DNA of 64,000 nt from Euphorbia lathyris (GCF_963576675.1 NC_088919.1:43236501-43300500); one strand, 5' to 3'. Counted from the stretch's first letter, positions 10,950 to 22,863 are shown. The notes: generated from the sequence alone by a model not told the origin. Translations and numbers: made by a program.

Positions 10950-11100
10950 ATGACACGTGTAACAAATCATACCTAGGAAAACGCAAGTAATAATGAATAC
11001 CCATGCGCCGAACCTGTCATAAATGGCAGAATCTTTGTCGATTAAAGTCCCAAGATGAAAACGGCTAGTTCATTAATGACTCAAAACTCTATAAGTAGTG
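10950..11100 (+). promoter_or_regulatory. Putative internal promoter before the envelope-like ORF of E
   Basis: A TATA-like TCTATAAGTAGTG lies at 11088-11100, about 100 bp before the ATG at 11192. Further upstream are a CACGTG G-box (about 10953), a degenerate ACCTAGG and the shared CTGTCATAAATGGCAGAAT tract. A TCTTTACGCTTA motif, which could hold the start site, follows the TATA box as in the sister copies. The upstream block is the least conserved of the five. Confidence 0.4.
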
Positions 11101-11191
11101 GAAGGATCCCCACTCATTACTCTTTACGCTTAAAATCTTCTGAAATCGAATTCTTCTCTCTCTCTAAACCTTAAAACCTTCATCTGTAACA

Positions 11192-13979
11192 ATGGCTTTC
11201 GGCAAAAACGAAATCCCTAACATCACCACTCAGCTTGGCCAAACATCTGGCAAACCCACTCAAGCTGACCCCGCCGGTTCATCTAAACCAGTAGAAAGGA
11301 ACATGGTCAAGGTCCATAAGAAGGTCAACAACTTGGAGGTTCTGAAATGCAGATGGTTCTCTCCAGGATTCGTCACTTCTGAGAAACCGTTCTGTGACTG
11401 GATCGAGAAGAACAAATGGACCGGTCTCTTCTCACTCGCCGGAAAAACATATCCTAGACTGGTCAGAGAATTTTATTCCAACATGTTTGTTGATGAAGAG
11501 GATGCTGACTATTTGGAGACTACAGTCAAAGGTCAGAAAATCACCATAACCCCTGCCTATCTAGCTACTTTGCTAAATTTACCAGACGAATGAATAGAAT
11601 TTAGGACAACAAAAGAGAAGGTACCAAAGGAAAAGCTTGACAAGATCAAGGGGTTCTGTAAACCCAAGAATCACAAGGGAGAAATACCCAACACGTGTAT
11701 GGGGCAAGACCAGAAGATGGCACACTACATACTGACCAACTTCATATTCCCCAAACTCAACTCAGCCTCATCCGCTTCCAACTTTGAGCAGTGTTTCATA
11801 TGGCACATGCTGACCTACACTCCTCTCAACCTTCCAGTCTTTTTAGTTGGAGCTCTTCAACGAGGAGGTAAGAAACTTCGATTGGGCTCTCTAATCACTA
11901 AGATTCTGGAGGATAAACAGATCGAGACCATAAATGAAACTGATACCTTGGGAAGTGAGATCACAGCAGCTCTACTGGTTGGATTGTTATACAATCAGCC
12001 TTTGAAAGGCTATGAAGAAGTTGAAGATGCTGAGGAAAATGATGAAGATGAGCAAGAAGTTGAGCCTGAGAAAGAAGTGGAGGCTCCTGCTGAGTCCCCT
12101 AAGGAAAAGAAGAAGAAGAAGAGAAAGGCCATTGAAACATGCTCCAAAGACATCAATGCTGTCCCAAAGAAAGTGAGACTAGTGTCTCAAGAAAAAGTTA
12201 AAGCTGACCAGACTAAGGAGAAAGCTGAGTCGGTAGAGAAAAGAAAGAGGCCAGAAGAGCCTGAGGATGAAGAAGAGGGAACTCCGGAATCCCCTTTGAT
12301 GAAAAGGAAGAAGGTTAACACCTTAAAGACAGTTGAAGCTGATCCCCTAGATTGGGTTGTATCTTCCAAAGGTCATGGACCTGACCTAGAAAGGGAAGCT
12401 GAGAAAGAAACTTTTGTTGAGAAAGACGTCCATACTGAGCAGGAAGAACTTGCTGATGTTGAGCAACCTCAGGGTGATGCTGAGCAAAGAGTTGAGGAAG
12501 AAGAAAATGTTGCTGTTGAGGATCATGTTGAGCAACATGAGAATCAAACTGAGGAAGAAGAGACAGTTGATACTGACGAGGAAAATATTCATGCTGACCC
12601 ATCTCCTCCTAAAGAAACGAGGTTCAAACGACTCAAGAAGAAAGCACAAAAGCAAATTGATCTTCTGGGATGATTCCCCTCCACAAGATATTGATGCTGA
12701 ACTCTCCAAAATTTAGTTCAAATATTTCTCTCATGATGCTGAGCCTGAGTCCCCTCCAACGGATCTTGTGCAAAAACAAGCCTCTATTACTCATAATGAG
12801 GAACAAGCCAAGACTCCGGAGAATCCAAAAACTGCTCAAGATGGAACAAATCCTGCTTCAACTTCACCCACTCAGGATGAGAAGGTCAACATGACTAACC
12901 AAACTCCACCTCCTACACAGCATGTTGATAACTCAGCTCATGAAACCAACCTGCATCAAAGTCCTGTCACCAATCAAGAAAATCAATCTAGCAAACAGCC
13001 AACTCCACCACCATCAAGCTCAATTCCAGCCTCTGAGTCAAATGCTGCTCAATTCCAATACTTGAATGCTACTGAGTCAGGACGACGAATCATTGCCTCT
13101 GCTCAGTCCTTGCTTCAAGATTTGAACCCTCCTCAAGCTGATGCCACTAGATCTTCTCATGCTGAGTCCTCCCAACTGTCTGGTATCACTCAGCTTCTCA
13201 ATGAACTAAGAGGACTCAAGGATCTGGTAAGTATTATAACCACCGTTCAAACTCAGCAACCAAGCCAAGACCAAATAGCAAAACTGACTGAACTGGTACT
13301 CACCATGGTGAATCATCTGAACTCGCTTGAAGGGAAAATCCAACAACTGCCGGAAGTCAATCCAGTGTATGCAACTTCCACTGAGCTTCAAGAATATTTT
13401 GCTAAGTTGACTGCAGAACTGACCACATCAAGCGCAACTGGCAATCCTGAGTATGCTTCCTCTGCTGAGTTACAAGAATGCTTTACCAAGCTCAATGCTG
13501 AACTGACTTGTACACGTGAGTTAGTCTCCTCCTCCTCTCAGTGTACAATTGACTAACTGAGTGAAGCAGTCAATTTACTCAACATCAACAAAGCCTAAAT
13601 GGATGTTGATCCAGTCACAAACAGTCAACTCTTGAGCTTTTCCCAAGCAATTATGAAGGCAATGCGCATCAACAATGCTCAGCGCATGTTTTATGACTCT
13701 GCCCTGCTAAATATGTACCACCAATCTTTTGCTCAGATCACCAGCTCGCTCACCTGGCTTAGCAAATCACATGAATGCCTACTTAGCATGATCAGCAGCT
13801 CCCTCCGGGTTCCTCGGCATGTCCAAGATGACAGTGTCCCTGTAATTGATGGCTTGGGTGAAAGCACTATGAGGCTCCAGCGCTACTCCCATTACCTCTC
13901 CAATGCATCTAGAAACGAAACCTTCCTTTATAAACCCGATGATGGCAAAACGGGGGAGACAAGCCAAGAAGGAACTCAG
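11192..13979 (+). pseudogene. Envelope-like third ORF of element E, decayed
   Basis: This is homologous to the third ORF of D, A, B and C but more diverged, starting MAFGKNEIPN. The N-terminal part has PFCDWIEKNKW, FYSNM and CFIWHMLTYTPLNLPVF, the putative plant transposon protein pattern. It is followed by an acidic and lysine-rich middle and a coiled-coil C-terminal part with QFQYLNATESGRRII. Lesions are TGA at 11591-11593, a one-base insertion near 12670 that shifts the frame, then stops TAG 12714-12716, TAA 13554-13556 and TAA at about 13596. The PPT-like CGGGGGAG at 13951-13958 sits in the KTGE codons. The homologous sequence stops at GGAACTCAG (13979), where an LTR begins. Confidence 0.87.
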
Positions 13980-15386
13980 TGTTGAAACACATTTCCACAA
14001 GATTTTGATTTGACAAAATCATCCATGATTAAGAGGAAATTAAATTTAGATGCTTTGATTTAATTGTACTAATATGTTTGTTAAATATTGAGTGCAAAAA
14101 TATATAAAGTAAAGACAGGACAAAAGTCAGCACAAACGAAGCTGGGTAGAACGGAACTCAGCATGACAGAATAGAAGCTGAGTGGAGTTAAAATTCAGAA
14201 GCAAAACGAAGCTGACTAAAGTTGAAGACTTCTTCAGGAGCGGTTAAACAGAACGGAGCTGACCTTGAAGGAACTCAGCATGAACGTTGAACATTCGAAA
14301 AGAACAAACGAAGCTGAGTAACAGTCAGGACAGCATGAAGGATCCGTTCACTAAAAGACAAAGTCTGCCAATCTTCTGCACCAATAATTGGAACCTCGAA
14401 GACACCTAAAAGACTAATTCCAAGAGTCATGGGACGTTGGATTATTGGAAATAGACAACTGGCACAAATAGACAAACCAGACGCTAGAAGACAAACCTGA
14501 CGCCTGAAGAAAACAGAGAAAGGGAATGGAGGTGCAGTCTGAAGCTTTCCAGAAATTGTTCCCCAAAAGAGCCGTTTTGATGTTAACGGTTAGGACATTT
14601 CAAAACGATCAAATCTACAGATTTCCTTCTATAAAAGGACAATCGAAAAACTTGGATATACACTGAAGCATCGAAAGAAAAATACAAGAGAGAAAGTTTA
14701 AAAAGCACTCAAATACAAAAAGAATCTTACACCGACTTTTCTATTCTATGTGTAAATGCTAGATTGATTTGTAATCATCTAAAGTGTTCTTTAGTTCAAA
14801 AAGAACAAGTTTGTGATTAGTAGGAATATTGAGAGTGTAAAGCTGAGTGCTTGGTTGTAAGCATTTCAGTGGTAGAGAAATCTAGGTGCTGGGTTGTAGC
14901 ACTTAGTAGGAGTTGAGTAGACGAATAGAGGAAGGTACTCTTGCATATTCAACCGCCTTGTAATTGGTTTGTGCTCTACCTTTAAAGAGCTCAGTATTGG
15001 ATTCAAAAAGCCCGGAGGACTCTGGGGACTGGACGTAGGCAGAGAGGCCGAACCAGGATAAGTGATACTGAGTAATTTCTAAACTCTCTCTTATAACTGC
15101 ATGTGTTGTTTGCTTTATTTACTCAGCATATAAATTGCCTAAGCTGATCCTGAGTAAGTAAGTAGTGCTGAGTTAGAAGCTGACCTCCAAGAGTGTCAAT
15201 TCCTAACTATCAAGGAAACAACTTTGGTCAACATCTGACTAAAGCTGTCCTGTGATATATCTCACCAAGCTGACCAAAGGCTGAGTTAATAAACTCTCAA
15301 AAATAACTTCCAGTCAGCTTAATTAAAACGTGAAAAGTTATATTAGTTCCTAACCCCCCCTTGGAACTAATTACCAGGGACCAACA
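13980..15386 (+). repeat. LTR of the subfamily I type, either 3' LTR of E or a solo LTR
   Basis: It starts TGTTGAAACAC and ends GGGACCAACA. A TATA box CTATAAAAGG lies at 14629-14638, and the conserved GACGTAGGC...GCCGAACCAGGATAA block is near 15028-15061. CTCAG occurs immediately on both sides (13975-13979 and 15387-15391), which looks like a 5-bp target-site duplication of a solo LTR. However, it follows the coding region of E in the same orientation without a UTR or polypurine tract, and CTCAG is a common word in this family, so the alternative of a 3' LTR joined by deletion remains. Confidence 0.85.
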
Positions 15387-15387
15387 C

Positions 15388-16488
15388 TCAGAATATGGGG
15401 TTTCGTCCTTTCCAAAGTTCATATGGGGTTTTCTTAAGAATATGTCTAACTAAAGCCCTATTGAGAATGTAGCATGCTGTGTGGACAGCTTCACCCCAGA
15501 AATACTTTGAAAGCTTATTTTCACTTAGCATTGTCCTAGCAATTTCGATAATTGTTCTGTTCTTCCTTTCAACAACCCCATTTTGTTGTGGTGTTCTAGG
15601 AGCAGAGAAATTGTGGTCAATACCACTGGCTTCACAGAATTCATCAAATTGTTGGTTTTTGAATTCTCCACCATTGTAACTTCTAATATGAGCTACTTTT
15701 AGGTCTTTACCATTTTCAAGTTTCTTAATCAATGTTGTGAACATCTCAAATGTTTCATCCTTGCTACTCAGCAAGATGATCCAAGTGTACCGAGAGAAAT
15801 CTTCTACAATGACTAAGGAAAATTTCTTACCTCCCAAGCTGAGTGGCTGGACAGGTCCGAAAAGATCCAAGTGTAGTAATTCCAATGGTCTCTTGGTTGA
15901 GACAATATTTTTACTTTGAAATGACTTCTTAGTTTGTTTACCTTGCTGACAAGCATTACACAATTGATCTTTTTCAAATTTAAGTTTGGGCAATCCCTCA
16001 ACTAGTTGCTTTCTAGATAATTTGGCAAGAAGGTCCATGCTTACATGACCAAGTCTTCTATGCCATAGCCAGGAGTTATCCTCTTTAGACACTAAGCATA
16101 TATTTTTAGAAAACTGTTTTTCTAAACTCAGCATGTATACATTGTCTACACGAGGGGCAATTAAAATCAATTCGTTTGTTTTTCCCTCGAGTATTTGACA
16201 CTGAGTATCGTCAAATACAACCTTTCTGCTGCTCTTGCAAAGCTGGGCTACACTCAGCAGATTGTATTTGAGACCTTTAACTAAGGAGACTGACTCAATA
16301 GTAGGGTTACCTCCGATAGTACCTGAGCCGACTATCTTACCCTTCTTATTATCTCCAAAGCTTACACTTCCACCTCGTTTAAGCTCTAGTGTGATGAAAT
16401 GAGTTTCATCCCCAGTCATGTGCCTCGAGCATGCGCTGTCTATATACCACAGTTTTGATTTCTCCACGCATCTCAGGCTCACCTGCAT
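15388..16488 (-). pseudogene. pol: pol of element F, protease and integrase part only
   Basis: The fragment begins MQVSLRCVEKSK and carries the protease motif ([10 protein letters not shown]), the HHCC pre-integrase region and most of the integrase core through the [14 protein letters not shown] motif, then breaks off after ELWKGR. The second catalytic aspartate of integrase is replaced: the family motif RSDNGGEF reads RSYNGGEF here, so the enzyme would be dead even before truncation. The end at 15388-15392 abuts the CTCAG that borders the neighbouring LTR. Confidence 0.9.
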
Positions 16489-16494
16489 TTTAGA

Positions 16495-18281
16495 CTATTC
16501 ATCTTTAGGTACCCAATTCTTTTTGGGTCCTCGTTTGTTAGCATAAACAGGTGCAAAGTCATATTTTAATTTGTGACGACATACTTTTATAGTGTGGCCA
16601 CTTTTACCACAGAAGTCACAGTGAATTACCCTTTGAGGGTGATGTTGAGTGTGGTCAGCATTATTGTGCTGAGCATGCCAACATACCTTAGTGGTATGTC
16701 CTTTCTTTCCGCAGAAGTCACATTGGACAATCCGCTTATTGTACCAACACACATCTCTTGTGTGCCCCTTTTTCCCGCAACAGTCACACTGCGTGAACTG
16801 TTTATGCTGACTAGTACTTGAGTACTCAGCATGGGATTTATTTTTATTTGAGCCTCTTATTTGGCTCTGTAGGGTAGTGACATCTTTTTTCAGATTCTTT
16901 GAATCTGATTGGGCCTCCGAGACAAACTTATGCATAAGTTCTATGTTACTGTGCAAAGTTGAATTGTCTTGGAGAAGATATCGGAGGTCACTGAGCTTGA
17001 CCTCTTCAATCTCATCACACTGCCTGCTGAGTGCCTTTACTTTCTTATTGCACTTTTTAGTTAGCGCATATAAATCACTCAGGGCATTTATCATCTCATT
17101 TCTAAGAAAAGTAAGGATGTTACCTCATTATTGTGTTCCTCCTGGTCAGTTTCATCAGAGAGGTCAGCTTGCTCAGAATAAGTGTGGTCAGCATCATCGG
17201 CCATGAAGCATATATTTGCTGTTTCATTTGCATCAGCTTTTGATGAGGTTGACTCATCACTATCACTCCATGTGGCTACCATAGCCTTTCTGCTGCCCTT
17301 CTTGTCTTTCTTCAGCATGGGACAACTTGACTTGATGTGCCCAGTTTGGTGGCACTCGAAACAAGTGACAGGCTTTGAGTTGTCCTTCTTATATTTGTTG
17401 TCGCTGGGCTCAGCTTTGTATTTGTCATTTCTTCTGAATGGCCTTTTGTTGTTCCTATCATTCTTCCTGAACAGCTTCTTCATCTTCCTGGTGAACATTG
17501 CCATTTCCTCATCATCAGATGAGTCAGCTTCGGTGGAGTCAGCTTTCATGACAAGTGATTTTTGTTTCTTGTCTTCTGACTTCTCTTTTTCTTCAATTTT
17601 TTTCATTGATAGCTCATGAGTCAGCAACGATCCAATCAGCTCATCATACTTATACGTAGTCAGGTCCTGAACTTCCTCCACTGTAGTCTTTTTGGCCTGC
17701 CAGCTTTTGGGAAGACTTCTCAAGATCTTCTTCACCTGTTCTTCCTCGGTGAAGTTCTTTCCAAGTCTTTTCAGCTCATTTATAATGTTGGTAAATCTAG
17801 CGTTCATTCCCGAGATGTCCTCATTATCATTTATCTCGAACAACTCGTATAATCTCATATGCTGATTTACTTTTGATTCTTTGACCTTGCTTGTGCCTTC
17901 GTAGGTTACTTCAAGCTTTTTCCAAATCTCCTGTGCTGACTCGCAACCTGAAATCTTATTGTATTCTGCAGCATCTAAAGCACAGTGAAGCATATTGATA
18001 GCCGAAGCATTGTTTTGAAGTTTTCTAAGGTCATCTTCTGACCACTCAGTTTCACTCTTAACAACTTTCTCATTGTTAATAGTTTTATATGGCACGTATG
18101 GGCCTTGAACTATTGCAAGCCATGCACTCATGTTTGTGGCTTGGATAAAGTTCTTCATCCTATTCTTCCAGAATGTATAATTAGATCCAAAGAATAGGGG
18201 AGGCCGACTAATTGATAATCCCTCAGGGAGTATCTGTGTTGTTTGGTTCCCGGGAAGGAAACGATTGCTGTTCTCAGCCAT
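16495..18281 (-). pseudogene. gag: gag of element F with one frameshift
   Basis: This is a full-length gag homologue starting MAENSNRFLPG, 596 codons by comparison with E. A one-base loss near 17095-17110 (in the SLLSLRNKM region of other copies) splits it into an N-terminal frame (18281-17091) and a C-terminal frame (17094-16495). The first zinc knuckle is complete (CFECHQTGHIKSSC), and the three C-terminal tandem knuckles are also complete. The coiled-coil region is kept. It ends in TAG, and pol follows six bases later in the same frame as the C-terminal part. Confidence 0.9.
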
Positions 18282-18328
18282 TTATCGGGATCAGCTCAAG
18301 ATAGTTATATCTTTGAGTAGTGAGCTTA

Positions 18329-18341
18329 GGCTCTAATACCA
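18329..18341 (-). other. Primer-binding site of element F, one mismatch
   Basis: On the minus strand this reads TGGTATTAGAGCC, two bases from the LTR end. One C-to-T change separates it from the consensus seen in E, A and B. Confidence 0.8.
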
Positions 18342-19170
18342 CTTGTTGGTCCCGTGTGATTAGTTCCAAGGGGGGGGGGGGGGGTTAGGAACTAATGTAA
18401 CTTTTTCGCTAATTAATCTTGCTAACTTGATAATTTTGGTGAGACAGCTTTAGTCAGATGTTGACTAAGACTGTTTCACTTGTGAGTTGGGAATTGACAC
18501 TTTTGTGGTCAGCTTCCAACTCAGCACTTTAATTTACTCAGTATCAGCTTTAAACAGTTTATATGCTGAGTAAATATAACAAGCAACACATGCACATATA
18601 TATATTTTAAGAGAGTTAGAAATTACTCAGTATCACTTATCCTGGTTCGGCCTCTCCGCCTACGTCCAGTCCCCAGACTCCTCCGGGCTTTTAGAATCCA
18701 ATACTGAGCTCTTTAAAGGTAGAGCACAAACCGATTACAAGGCAGTTGAATATGCAAGAGTACCTTCTTCTATTCGTCTACTCAACTCCTACTAAGTGCT
18801 ACAACCCAGCACCTAGATTTCTCTACCACTGAGTATTTACAACCAAATACTCAGCACAACACTCTCAATTCACAATTGATACAGTTTGCTCTTTTTCAGC
18901 TAAAGAACACTTTAGATGATTACAAAACAATCAATCTAGCATTTACACAGGAATAGAAAGTTGGTGTAAGATTGCTTTCTTGTTTTTGAGTGCTTTGAGC
19001 TTGTATTTTTCTCTCTTGTATATTCTGTGATTCGGCAATGATCCAAGAGAATTACTTGTCCTTTTATAGTTGTATTCTGAGGATCAAATGATTTGAATTT
19101 GATTTGTCCATTGAATCCAAAACGGCTCTTTTGGGGGATAACCTTCTGGTCAGCTTCAGATGTGCAGGCT

Positions 19171-20782
19171 GATAGGGGTCAAAAACCCCTATCTTTGGGT
19201 ACGGTTTTAGGACGGGTTTTAGCGTTATTTAGTTAATAAGCGAGCAATTCTCGCATTTAAATGCTTTTGTGTGAGTTAGTTAGAAATTGGAAACGTTTTA
19301 TTTACTTTTCATTGTTTAGGCTCGTTTTATGATCAATTTAGGCAAATACGGCCAAAATGGCATGCATATCATAATTCCGTTATCTTTTGAATCTAATTGA
19401 TCCGTCAAAAGTCGCACCAAACGAATCGTTTGCTCAAATAAGTGATTGGCGGGTCAATTTAGCCCTTGGACTAATGTTGTTTGGAGTTTATGTGCGTGTG
19501 CGGGTTAAAACATGATCAAATTTCAGGCAAAAATCGAGTCTCGGGGACCCCCGGCAGTCGCTCGGCGAATTGAGCATCGGCGCGCAGCCCGGGCGCTGCT
19601 CGACGAGCAGCCCAGGCACTGCCCAGGCACTGTGCCTGCTCGCCGAGCAGGGCGCTGCTCGTCGCGAGTAGCCCTGCTCGCCGAGCAGCTCGCCCTGCTC
19701 GGCGAGCAGACCTGCGGGAATTTGTCAAAAAGACCAATTCCGCCCCCACGAAGCCACGATGGACCCCACAACTTCCTACATCAATAAGGATACAAATTAG
19801 GTCAAGAAAAGGGGCCGAGCCGCGCCTATAAATAGAGTTTTTCCAATGTAAATTAGTATCTTTCGTTTTTGTAAATTATTTTAGCTTTCCCCTTGTAATT
19901 CCTCTCCATCTACTCCATGTCTTCTTCAACCTCCATTGAAGCTCCTTCAAAGCTTTTCCTCGAGGAATTATCAAGGTTCGTCCTTAAGATTAAGTCGTCG
20001 GCTGCAGAGTAAACAGGTTCCCTGAAAGGGATTTTTGTATCTCCTTTTATCTTTCCTCGTTTGTACTCTTTGATACAGTTGCCGAACTTGACTTATTGTA
20101 TCTTGTGACAATTATCTTCGCCTTTAATAATAATTTAGCTCTTGTTTTGTTCTATGATTATTTGTTTAATCTTTGTCTTACGCTTTATTCAATTGGTTTA
20201 ACTCATTCAAAAGCCCCAAAATCTAGTAGGCACATATTGCGAGCTGAATCTGACCTAGTCAGAGCCTAGGAGATTGACGACCTCTTAGTTGATTAAGCGC
20301 CAATTTACTGAGCCTTAGACCTAGTTTCGGCCTTAGGGAATCACGCGCTAGGAACCTCAGGAGGGTAAGTAGGGTTAATCGCCTTGAATATAAGTGACTC
20401 AGATTAGGTTTTTATTCAATAGACTTGATAACCTATCTTCATTATTATCGTTCATACCATATTCCTTCGGATAATTTCATTAATGAAAGATCAATTAGGG
20501 GTAGAGTAATTTAGTTAGGCGTAGAATAACTTAGTTAGAATTAGATAACTTAGTTAGAATTAGATAACTTAGCTAGGATTAGTACAAATCAACCTAGGAG
20601 TAGATTAATTAAAACAAACCAACTCAAAACCCCCTAAGCCTAGATAACATCCGAGATCGAGTAGCTCGGTACTTGCAGAAATAAATCCTGTGGACGATAA
20701 CCTGGACTTAAACCAGAAATTTATTACTTGATAACGACGGGGTACACTTATCCCTTAGTGAGTCTTCACCGAGGACGCATCA
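19171..20782 (+). mobile_element. Solo LTR of an unrelated retrotransposon, possibly Ty3/gypsy
   Basis: This 1,612-bp block begins TGATAGGGG and ends GACGCATCA, giving TG...CA ends, and is flanked by the perfect 5-bp duplication CAGGC (19166-19170 and 20783-20787). Removing it restores a continuous F LTR. It has no ORF of note. A TATA box CTATAAATAG at 19826-19835 indicates plus orientation. The sequence is unlike any other LTR here. The terminal GGGTACACTTATCCCTTAG style reminds me of Tat/Athila-type gypsy LTRs, but that is memory, not alignment. Confidence 0.85.
19596..19709. repeat. Cluster of five GC-rich palindromes in the solo LTR
   Basis: Palindromes of the form CTGCTCGNCGAGCAG occur at 19596-19610, 19636-19650, 19674-19688 and 19695-19709, with a variant at 19655-19671. 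They lie upstream of the TATA box in U3 and stand out from the AT-rich surroundings. Each could form a hairpin or bind a dimeric factor. Confidence 0.85.
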
Positions 20783-21402
20783 CAGGCCAATCTTGTTTTC
20801 TGATTTCTTCAGATGTCAGGCTTGTCTTCTTCCTACAGGCTTTTTCCTCTTGCGGCAGTTTGTCTTATAGCAATGAACAGTTGACCCATGCATCTCGGAA
20901 TTTGGTTTTTGCGTAATTCCAAGGCTTCAATTATTGGTGCAGACAGTTGTCGGATTTGTCTTTTAGCTAACAGATCATTCATGCTGTCCTGAAGATCATT
21001 CAGCTTCACTTCGATAGTCATTGTCTTTGATTGTCACCAAATCTCATACTGATTTCTTTTTCACTCAGCTTCCATGGTCAGCTTCGTTCTGAAGCAGACT
21101 TCTTTTATGCTGAGCTTCGTTCCACTCAGCTTCTTTGATCAGCTCCATTCTTAAGCTGTTGTTTTGAAGATGACTTATCTTCTCTTGTGCTGAGTTGCTC
21201 TTCACTCAGCTTGTGTTGTGTTCTCATGCTGACTTTGTCCTATCTTAACTTTTATTTCCTTTTGCATTTATGTTTATACTCAATATTGAACAAACGAATT
21301 AGTACAATTAAATCAAAGCACTTAAATTTAATTGTCTCTTAATCATGGATTAAACTTAAATGATTTTGTCAAATCAAAATCTTGTGAAAAGGTGTTTCAA
21401 CA

Positions 21403-22607
21403 CCATCAAGGGTCATCCTTCTAAATTTCCAAACATATTTAATAATTAAAAAAGAATAAAATATTATTATTTGACACTTTATATAATTATTATAGTAGCG
21501 GTTATTCAATTAAAAAAACTGATCGAATACCATTAAAAGTCATCTTGCTGAATTTCCAAACATACATAAAAATTCAGAAAGAATAAAATGTCATAATGAA
21601 AAGTTGTTTAAGAGATATAAAGTAAATTTTCTTTTTTAAACGAGATATAAAGTAATAGAATTTGGATTTTATTATATTGTTTTCTTATTCAAAAGTTACA
21701 TACATATATTTTGAAAGGATAAGAAAAAATAAATATTTAACTAAAATTAAATCTCATTATTTGATAGTTTTTATAATTACTACAATTGAGGTTATCCTAT
21801 AAGAAAAATGGATATGGTGTGATCTATCTAAATATCTAAATGGATTCGGATTCTCTCCCGTTCAACTAGAACATGGGAGATCCTGTTAAAGAAATCTAAA
21901 CCCTTCGTTTTCGATGAAGGGCGGTGATTACAAGATGAGTAAAAAAGCTTTAGTTTTAATTAAAAGCCCAATCACTGCCTTTGTTTATTTCTGTACTAGT
22001 GATAAATAAATGCTAATTTTTACATTTTTTATTTTTTCTCATATCACAAAGTGCTTTTTTTAAGAACATATCACAAAGTGTTTGTTTCAACTGATCAACT
22101 AAATTTACTAAAATAAATAAATAAGGTATAAATTTACCTCTAACGTTTGGGAAAATGTAGATTTTTACCTTGAAATGATACAATTTTACCGTTAACGTTG
22201 TCAAGGAAGATCGATTGTATCCTTACTTAACTGAAAATTTAAATAAATCATTTTACTGTTATTTAACTTGTTATTTAATTAACACATCAGACTTTGCAAA
22301 TATTAATTATGTTTAAAATATTTATTTTGTTATTAACGCGGTTATAAATAACCTACCGAACTGATAATATCTAAGTACGTCGGATACACGTTAATCACAA
22401 AAAAAACTAACACTGTTACAAATAACATGTCAAAATGACAATATTTAGTCAAATACAAATTAATAAAAAAAAACTGCATAAAATGCTTATTGTGTTATTA
22501 AAAAGATACTATAAATTAGCTTTTATTATATGCCTAATCTGCTGGAATAAACAAGGCCAATAATTGGAATGTTGATTAAAACTAAGCTTTTATACTCATC
22601 TTGTAAC
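21403..22607. other. AT-rich non-element DNA left of element G
   Basis: I see no gene here. The part next to F (21403-21830) contains diverged direct repeats with the core CATTATTTGACACTT...TATAATTATTATAGTAGCGGTTAT (copies near 21461-21510 and 21766-21805), which recur to the right of G. The stretch 21831-21972 is one arm of an inverted repeat. The rest (21973-22570) is AT-rich and featureless to me. GTAAC at 22603-22607 is the target-site duplication of G. Confidence 0.7.
21831..21972 (+). repeat. Left arm of a host inverted repeat
   Basis: This arm is the approximate reverse complement of 63129-63217 followed by 22572-22607, the right arm that element G split. Shared tracts include GATTCTC...TTCAACTA, TTAAAGAAATC, GGGCGGTGATTAC and AAGATGAGTAAAAAAGCTTT. 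By eye the arms are about 140 bp and roughly 80% alike, separated by about 600 bp before G inserted. This may be an old non-autonomous DNA transposon. Confidence 0.6.
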
Positions 22608-22863
22608 TGTTAGAGATAATATTCCCTATCCTGTAATCAGATCTCTATCTAGTTAGAGTCTCAATCTGTCTATAATACTAGCTAGGTAGAGTTTCAATAC
22701 TTCTATACTTATACATTGTATTCATATACAAACTCTTATTGCCTCACTATAAATACAAGGCCCTAGAACTAATCACACTTAAGGTCATTCAAAATATTAT
22801 TGTACACATTACTTCTCTCTCTATCTCCATAATATTTCTGTATATCAAACTATACATCCAACA
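22608..22863 (+). repeat. 5' LTR of element G
   Basis: The TG...CA ends match 62865-63123 at about 95% by eye. A TATA box ACTATAAATA lies at 22746-22755, and a pyrimidine-rich ACTTCTCTCTCTATCTCC tract follows. Confidence 0.92.

Larger units (their letters stand above)
4720..13979 (+). mobile_element. Element E: Sirevirus-like Ty1/copia retrotransposon, plus strand, both ends damaged
   Basis: A truncated 5' LTR is followed by a primer-binding site, gag, pol and an envelope-like gene. The start of the LTR is missing; the junction with D near 4720 falls inside U3. At the far end the usual 3' UTR and polypurine tract are absent: the coding region runs straight into CTCAG and then an LTR at 13980. 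E belongs to the same subfamily as A, D and F, since gag and pol share a frame and are separated by UAG, but is clearly more diverged than A is from D. Confidence 0.88.
15387..21402 (-). mobile_element. Element F: 5' half of a minus-strand Sirevirus-like element
   Basis: Read from the right, the order is 5' LTR (to 18344), primer-binding site, gag and the first third of pol, where it stops at about 15392. RT, RNase H, the envelope-like gene and the 3' LTR are absent. The right border is the outer LTR end against AT-rich non-element DNA at 21403. Its LTR is very similar to those of A. An unrelated solo LTR sits inside its LTR. Confidence 0.88.
18344..21402 (-). repeat. 5' LTR of element F, split by a solo LTR
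   Basis: The outer limits are TGTTGGTCCC (18344) and TTTCAACA (21402) on the plus strand. The LTR proper is 18344-19170 plus 20788-21402. The minus-strand TATA box CTATAAAAGG is at 19060-19069. Compared with the LTRs of A, about 44 bp near 18445 (the TTATTAACTCAGCTTTGG segment) is missing. A run of about 15 G lies at 18370-18384. A 62-codon ORF in U3 (21021-20833) is also open in both LTRs of A. Confidence 0.9.

Noticed and set aside
4720..13979. Element E as an autonomous element
   Set aside because: Gag is open and pol has one nonsense codon, but the 5' LTR is truncated, the 3' UTR and polypurine tract are missing and the third ORF is decayed.
19512..19787. Arg/Ala-rich ORFs on both strands in the solo LTR
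   Set aside because: They arise from the GC-rich palindromes, which lack stop codons in several frames; no protein signature.
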